Positions 39,333-42,752 of a stretch of 42,752 bases of DNA are shown here, piece after piece. Where the stretch lies: contig CADCII010000040.1 of NCBI GenBank assembly GCA_902801515.1, positions 1 through 42,752 of the forward strand. Direction: 5' to 3'. The position numbers were made by a program, and so were the translations under genes. Position 1 is the first letter of the stretch. Each line of letters opens with the position of its first letter. The notes under the pieces were generated by a model, which saw nothing but the letters and a program-made list of their open reading frames with translations, was not told the DNA's origin and did not search any database. The stretch comes from an uncultured Lachnospiraceae bacterium. GTDB lineage: Bacteria > Bacillota > Clostridia > Lachnospirales > Lachnospiraceae.

Positions 39333-40133
39333 ATGGTGAAGAGATCAGTTTTGGCGATTGTTATTTCTGCGTGCATGATGGTTGGTAACAGCGTGTTTGC
39401 TGCCGATATAGACAGCATGACACTGGAGGAACTGAAGGCTGCCTACACCGAGTTGGAATCAGAGAAGGTTCAGCTGGAGTCAGAGAACGCTGATCTGAAG
39501 GACCAGATCGAACAGCTTAAAACTACGGAAGAAGAAACCGAACCGTCTACGGAGATTGTAGGCACACAGTATACGGACACTGCTACTGTTCAGATCGTAC
39601 AGAAGGCGCTCAACGATGCTGGTTTCGACTGCGGTACACCGGATGGAAAAGCCGGAGAGAAGACTGCAGCTGCACTTCGGGAGTATCAGAAATCAAAAGG
39701 TATCAATGTAAATGGAGTGATCACAGACGAACTGCTTGAAGCCCTCGGCGTAGCAGACCAGGTCAGTGATGCCGCGAAGCAGGAAGCTGCGAAGGCGGAA
39801 TACAGCTCGGATTATTCCTATACCACACTTGCCCGGGATCCGGAGAGCTATAAGGGGACAAAAGTCCGGTTCCGCGGAAAAGTTCTGCAGGAAGGTGATG
39901 TCGGGGATGGAATGAGATATATCCGCTTTGCAGTAGATTCCAACTATGATGCAGTGCTGTTCGTAACATATACTGACGACCAGGTATCGGTCCGCATCCT
40001 GGATGACGATATCCTCACGATCTATGGAACTGTTGCAGGAGACTATTCCTATGAAACTGTCATGGGGGCAACTGTAACGCTGCCGTGGGTGCATACCGAT
40101 ATCATTGACACGAGCGAGGTCAGTATGGGATGA
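39333..40133 (+). CDS. Secreted peptidoglycan-binding protein with coiled coil
   Basis: A 266-residue exported protein. Signal peptide at 1-23 (VFAAD). Coiled coil at about 28-68 (heptads of Leu/Glu). A PG_binding_1 domain follows at about 80-140 (VQIVQKALNDAGFDCGTPDG, GEKTAAALREYQKSKG). The C-terminal beta-domain at about 160-262 (DPESYKGTKVRFRGKVLQ, LTIYGTVAGDYSYETVMG) resembles the OB-like domain of phage- and ICE-borne secreted regulators. The protein likely sits in the cell wall. GGAAGG precedes the ATG. It shares an upstream module with the HIRAN gene and may be controlled with it. Confidence 0.82.
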   Translation: MVKRSVLAIVISACMMVGNSVFAADIDSMTLEELKAAYTELESEKVQLESENADLKDQIEQLKTTEEETEPSTEIVGTQYTDTATVQIVQKALNDAGFDCGTPDGKAGEKTAAALREYQKSKGINVNGVITDELLEALGVADQVSDAAKQEAAKAEYSSDYSYTTLARDPESYKGTKVRFRGKVLQEGDVGDGMRYIRFAVDSNYDAVLFVTYTDDQVSVRILDDDILTIYGTVAGDYSYETVMGATVTLPWVHTDIIDTSEVSMG

Positions 40134-40171
40134 ATTAGCTCCTGAATAATGAATGTGACATCGGCTTTTTG

Positions 40172-40200
40172 GATGAGGTTGCCGGGAAGGTGGCCTCATC
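40172..40200 (+). terminator. Hairpin after the peptidoglycan-binding protein gene
   Basis: GATGAGGTTGCC (40172-40183) pairs with GGTGGCCTCATC (40189-40200, with three G-T pairs). The T-run is lacking, so termination strength is uncertain. Confidence 0.5.
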
Positions 40201-40226
40201 ATATTACCAGTAAAAGGTGCTAGAGA

Positions 40227-40442
40227 ATAAGGGCATCAAGAACTGATAATCAGGTATCAGCACATACAAGGAATGAAACGACAGTATATACAAACAATCA
40301 AGGGCATACAAAGAGAACTGCGTTTGATCCGGACGATCATGATATCGAAGCATACTATGACGATAACCGGGATGAGTTTGATGATTACGATGAAGCATAT
40401 GATGCTTTCCTGGATGATGAAGACGTATGGGATGACTACTAA
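40227..40442 (+). pseudogene. Acidic Asp/Tyr-rich small protein without a normal start codon
   Basis: The frame ending at TAA 40440-40442 encodes a convincing acidic protein (AFDPDDHDIEAYYDDNRDEF, DDYDEAYDAFLDDEDVWDDY). It is open back to a TAG at 40221, yet contains no ATG, GTG or TTG. The first codon with a well-placed ribosome binding site (AAAGGTG, 7 nt) is ATA at 40227. Either the start ATG has mutated to ATA, or AUA is used. A different-frame ORF at 40273-40473 has an improbable Met-rich composition and is rejected. Confidence 0.55.
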
Positions 40443-40519
40443 TTCTGCCAGTGATCATGAAGCTGGATCATAGAGATTGCATATTGTTGTGTCGGCTGTT
40501 TCAAAACGAATAGATTAAG

Positions 40520-40564
40520 GTACATTCATCTACAAAACGTACACATGCGATTACGTATCGTACA
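40520..40564 (+). promoter_or_regulatory. Spaced GTACA sites upstream of the Lrp-type regulator
   Basis: GTACA occurs at 40520, 40539 and 40560, roughly two helical turns apart, in the 220-nt gap before the regulator gene. Lrp-type proteins bind phased sites and regulate themselves, so these are candidate operators. The rest of 40443-40662 shows no gene. Confidence 0.35.
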
Positions 40565-40662
40565 TCGCTATATTGATTCAGGATGTTGCGATTTGGTATC
40601 ATTTTCTTACAGAGTCGACGCTGTAGAAACTACTGTTCGCTGACATCCGGAGAGGAGATTGA

Positions 40663-41196
40663 ATGCAGATTACCGGGTTGGATCAGACAGACAACCGGAT
40701 CATAGATTTGCTGAAAGAAAATGCAAGGCTTTCCTATTCTGAGATAGGAAAGGTCGTAGGATTATCCAGGGTTACCGTGAAGCGGCGCATCAAACAGATG
40801 GAAAAGTCAGGAATTATACGAGGGTATCATGCCGTTATAGATCCGGAAGCTACTGTAAAGGGAATTCATTTTACACTGGACTTAGATGTTGTGCTTGCTC
40901 ATTATGAAGAAATCGTAGGGAAGCTTGCAGCAAATCCAATGATCCATCAGATCTATGGAACCTCCGGAAAGAGTCACATTCATGCCATAGGGATCGTCCC
41001 GAACAGTGAAACACTGGGGAGTTATGCCAATTATCTGTTCCGCTCCACACGAGGCGTGCGGGAATTGAACTGGCAGATCCTCGTCACTACGTATAAAGAT
41101 ACGGAGAGGGGCGTCGATTATGAAGTACGATATCAGAAACATGAACATCTGGAGGCAGGATCAATCAGCAGCGGACAGGAACAGAAGAGGGAATGA
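40663..41196 (+). CDS. Lrp/AsnC-family transcriptional regulator
   Basis: A 177-residue protein. The N-terminal winged helix-turn-helix (LDQTDNRIIDLLKENARLS, IGKVVGLSRVTVKRRIKQME) and GYHAVIDPEATV are classic. The C-terminal RAM ligand-sensing domain spans about 68-150 (IHQIYGTSGKSHIHAIGI). GGAGAGGAG precedes the ATG. Its last 77 nt overlap the start of the next gene in another frame. Its target is unknown; it lies upstream of the alpha-CTD protein and the BREX genes. Confidence 0.9.
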   Translation: MQITGLDQTDNRIIDLLKENARLSYSEIGKVVGLSRVTVKRRIKQMEKSGIIRGYHAVIDPEATVKGIHFTLDLDVVLAHYEEIVGKLAANPMIHQIYGTSGKSHIHAIGIVPNSETLGSYANYLFRSTRGVRELNWQILVTTYKDTERGVDYEVRYQKHEHLEAGSISSGQEQKRE

Positions 41197-41701
41197 ACTT
41201 CGCGATATAAAGATTGAAGAATTGAATCTGTCCGTTCGATCTTTCAACAGCCTGAAAAGGGCGGAATGCAACACAGTCGGCGACATTCTGGATGCGATGG
41301 ACGAAGAAGGAGAAGGTCTTCGAAAGTTCCGTAATCTTGGAGTCCGCAGTGAGAAGGAGATCAAAGAAAAACTGGAAATCCTGCTCAGGCAATATCCTTC
41401 CGGAAGTTATCACTCATCTACAGGGAAAGCAGGATCTGGAGCAGTCAGCTCATACAATGATAATATAGCGGAAGGATCCGACCAGAATGTCCATTCTGGC
41501 ATACGGATCGTTCTTCGCCCTGCAAGGAACCTGTGGTCGAGAGAGATCGGCGAATTCCATCTCTCTAATTATGCAGAAAGCAGGCTCAGAAGCAGCGGCA
41601 TCAATAGGATCGGCGATCTGTATGCAACCCATCCGAAAAGTGAGCCCGGATGGTACGCCGTCCGGGAGCTGTTTCGGAAGATTGCAGAATATAGCCAGTG
41701 A
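41120..41701 (+). CDS. Double RNA polymerase alpha-CTD-like protein
   Basis: A 193-residue protein with two helix-hairpin-helix domains like the C-terminal domain of the RNA polymerase alpha subunit. The first (about 32-90) reads IEELNLSVRSFNSLKRAECN and FRNLGVRSEKEIKEKL and is very close to true alpha-CTD. The second (about 145-190, FHLSNYAESRLRSSGINRIG) is diverged. There is no alpha N-terminal domain. True alpha-CTD binds UP elements and activators. The ATG at 41120 has GGAGAGGGG upstream but gives a 77-nt overlap with the Lrp gene; a later start cannot be excluded, as the first domain begins only near residue 30. Confidence 0.75.
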   Translation: MKYDIRNMNIWRQDQSAADRNRRGNELRDIKIEELNLSVRSFNSLKRAECNTVGDILDAMDEEGEGLRKFRNLGVRSEKEIKEKLEILLRQYPSGSYHSSTGKAGSGAVSSYNDNIAEGSDQNVHSGIRIVLRPARNLWSREIGEFHLSNYAESRLRSSGINRIGDLYATHPKSEPGWYAVRELFRKIAEYSQ

Positions 41702-41772
41702 GCAGTGGCATTATTTGTAGGAGAAAATGTGAGGAAGCTGACTAAAGAATAATTATAGCCAGGGTGATTATC

Positions 41773-41898
41773 GTGGAGAGAACACAAGTGTCAGCAGAAT
41801 GGGATTGTTTTGCGGTTAGAATCACTATGATGCAAAGGGAAAAAAGACAGAACATTGTGATTGGGGAAGATAGAAACTGGATACCATGTAAACAATAA
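41773..41898 (+). CDS. Possible short ORF
   Basis: A 41-codon frame beginning with GTG (VERTQVSAEWDCFAVRITMM) has AGGGTG 6 nt upstream and ends just before the terminator at 41909. It has no known family and may be chance. Confidence 0.25.
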   Translation: MERTQVSAEWDCFAVRITMMQREKRQNIVIGEDRNWIPCKQ

Positions 41899-41908
41899 AA
41901 ATTAAACG

Positions 41909-41956
41909 AGTGCGGTCTGCAGATATAAGGTTTGTGCCTTTGCGACCGCACTTTTT
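41909..41956 (+). terminator. Terminator before the BREX operon
   Basis: AGTGCGGTC (41909-41917) pairs with GACCGCACT (41944-41952), with extra short pairs inside the 26-nt intervening segment, then TTTTT. Confidence 0.75.
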
Positions 41957-41966
41957 CGGATTCTGA

Positions 41967-42022
41967 TGGAGACTATAAAAGCAGCATGTTATAATAGTCG
42001 AGTGATGTTTATACGAATCACT
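41967..42022 (+). promoter_or_regulatory. brxA promoter with dyad operator
   Basis: TATAAT at 41990-41995 with a weak -35 (TGGAGA, 41967-41972, 17-nt spacing). Just downstream AGTGAT (42001-42006) and ATCACT (42017-42022) form a perfect dyad around the expected transcription start, a place where a repressor would block initiation. Confidence 0.5.
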
Positions 42023-42065
42023 TCGGATGATAAAGATATAGAACAAGAAAAGAGAGAACATAAGA

Positions 42066-42671
42066 ATGATTGAGAAGAGACCATATAGTGCCGGTGCTGT
42101 AAAGCATTCGTTCTGGTTTATGGAATTCCGCAAGGTTGTGTCTCTCCGGTCTGAGGGAAAAACATGGGAAGAAATAAAGCGGTTGAATGAAGAACAGAAT
42201 ATCTTCGGGGCACCGACAGTTCATCGGGCGACGCAGATTTTTAATACGGTTTCAGCACGAGTAAAGAGTCTGGATGACAGTTTTTATCCGGTCTTTGAGT
42301 CGTGTGATCTGGCATCGCAGAAGCTGTTCGCGCTTGTTGCGGCAATGACCTATGATGTGCTTTTTGGCGAGTTTGTATATGAAGTCCTAAGAGAGAAATT
42401 GATCATTGGGAGCAATGAGCTGGCTGAGAGTGATATCCGGATCTTCTTTAACAATAAACAGCAACAGGATGACAAGGTTGCTGACTGGACGGATGCGACA
42501 TTAAAGCGTCTTGGTGCCACCTATAAATCTTTGCTCTATGAAGCCGGCGTAATCAGCAAGGCAAAGAATGTCCGGGAAATATACAAGCCGTTACCTGATC
42601 CGGCGATGGAACGCTGGATGAAGGATCAGGGTATGAATTATCAGCTGAAAGCTATTACGGGGGTGAGATGA
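42066..42671 (+). CDS. brxA: BREX protein BrxA (DUF1819)
   Basis: A 201-residue protein of the DUF1819/BrxA family, the first gene of many BREX phage-exclusion operons. The pattern AVKHSFWFMEFRKVVSLRSEG, EEQNIFGAPTVHRATQIFN, FALVAAMTYDVLFGEFVYEV and ATLKRLGATYKSLLYEAGV matches. BrxA is a small DNA-binding, winged-helix-like protein; its exact role in BREX is not settled. The following gene overlaps its stop and encodes BrxB, which supports the call. The start ATG at 42066 has AAGAGAG upstream. Confidence 0.88.
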   Translation: MIEKRPYSAGAVKHSFWFMEFRKVVSLRSEGKTWEEIKRLNEEQNIFGAPTVHRATQIFNTVSARVKSLDDSFYPVFESCDLASQKLFALVAAMTYDVLFGEFVYEVLREKLIIGSNELAESDIRIFFNNKQQQDDKVADWTDATLKRLGATYKSLLYEAGVISKAKNVREIYKPLPDPAMERWMKDQGMNYQLKAITGVR

Positions 42672-42752
42672 TGGCAGGATTACAGGAACGATTAGATCAG
42701 ATGGAAGCTGCCATCCATAAACCGTCATTCCGGGAAAGCAGCGGAAGGGCAA
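42671..42752 (+). CDS. brxB: BREX protein BrxB (DUF1788), N-terminus only
   Basis: The ATG at 42671 shares one base with the brxA stop and follows GGGGGTG. The 27 visible residues (MAGLQERLDQMEAAIHKPSF) fit the start of DUF1788/BrxB proteins. The gene is cut by the window end; brxC, pglX and pglZ are expected further right. Confidence 0.7.
   Translation, partial: MAGLQERLDQMEAAIHKPSFRESSGRA

Noticed and set aside
40273-40473. 66-codon Met-rich ORF
   Set aside because: Its Met/Thr-rich composition is the out-of-frame reading of an Asp/Tyr-rich coding sequence ending at 40442.

Overview
The window looks like a chromosomal segment of an anaerobic, gut-type clostridium, most likely Lachnospiraceae. 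This is judged from strong AGGAGG-type ribosome binding sites, tRNAs without an encoded CCA, an infC gene starting with ATT ahead of rpmI-rplT, and protein families typical of that group. No 16S rRNA or other firm taxonomic marker is present.

Left edge (1-5250): the end of a frameshifted surface protein is followed by a decayed mobile-element region. This holds gene fragments, small orphan ORFs, an oriT-like dyad, a complete tyrosine integrase, and the 3' half of a tRNA-Gly gene that marks an attachment site.

Housekeeping block (5350-15420): aldo/keto reductase and GNAT acetyltransferase; a minus-strand operon of an exported GH3 glycosidase and a C-type-lectin lipoprotein; oligoendopeptidase F; a cytoplasmic alpha-amylase with a large acidic insertion; a small orphan protein; and an Ldh2-type dehydrogenase. 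Clear hairpin terminators separate most units.

Central redox/metal cluster (15500-31970): about 16 kb on the plus strand with no evident terminator until 31941. The first part is a P19/FTR1 iron-uptake system (DUF4418, FTR1 permease, P19-type periplasmic protein, DUF2318 protein, two FtsX-type permeases, ATPase). After a 187-nt nested palindrome come an FMN-binding lipoprotein, a second exported protein with a flavinylation-like motif, a five-helix cytochrome-b-like protein, a permease/ATPase pair, fumarate-reductase-like flavoprotein and iron-sulfur subunits, a second permease/ATPase pair, and a DUF6273 membrane protein. I read this as an iron-uptake operon joined to a transmembrane electron-transfer module. 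This is the best candidate for an undescribed system.

Core block (32049-35950): a CDF metal exporter, a small membrane protein, the infC-rpmI-rplT operon with its leader, a radical SAM protein and tRNA-Leu(AAG).

Right island (35951-42752): AT-richer accessory DNA begins directly at the 3' end of tRNA-Leu. It carries phased repeats, an XRE regulator, a CD1845-like protein, an excisionase, a HIRAN protein, a gene with a structured leader, a secreted peptidoglycan-binding protein, an Lrp regulator overlapping a double RNA-polymerase-alpha-CTD protein, and the start of a BREX phage-defence operon (brxA, brxB) that runs off the window.
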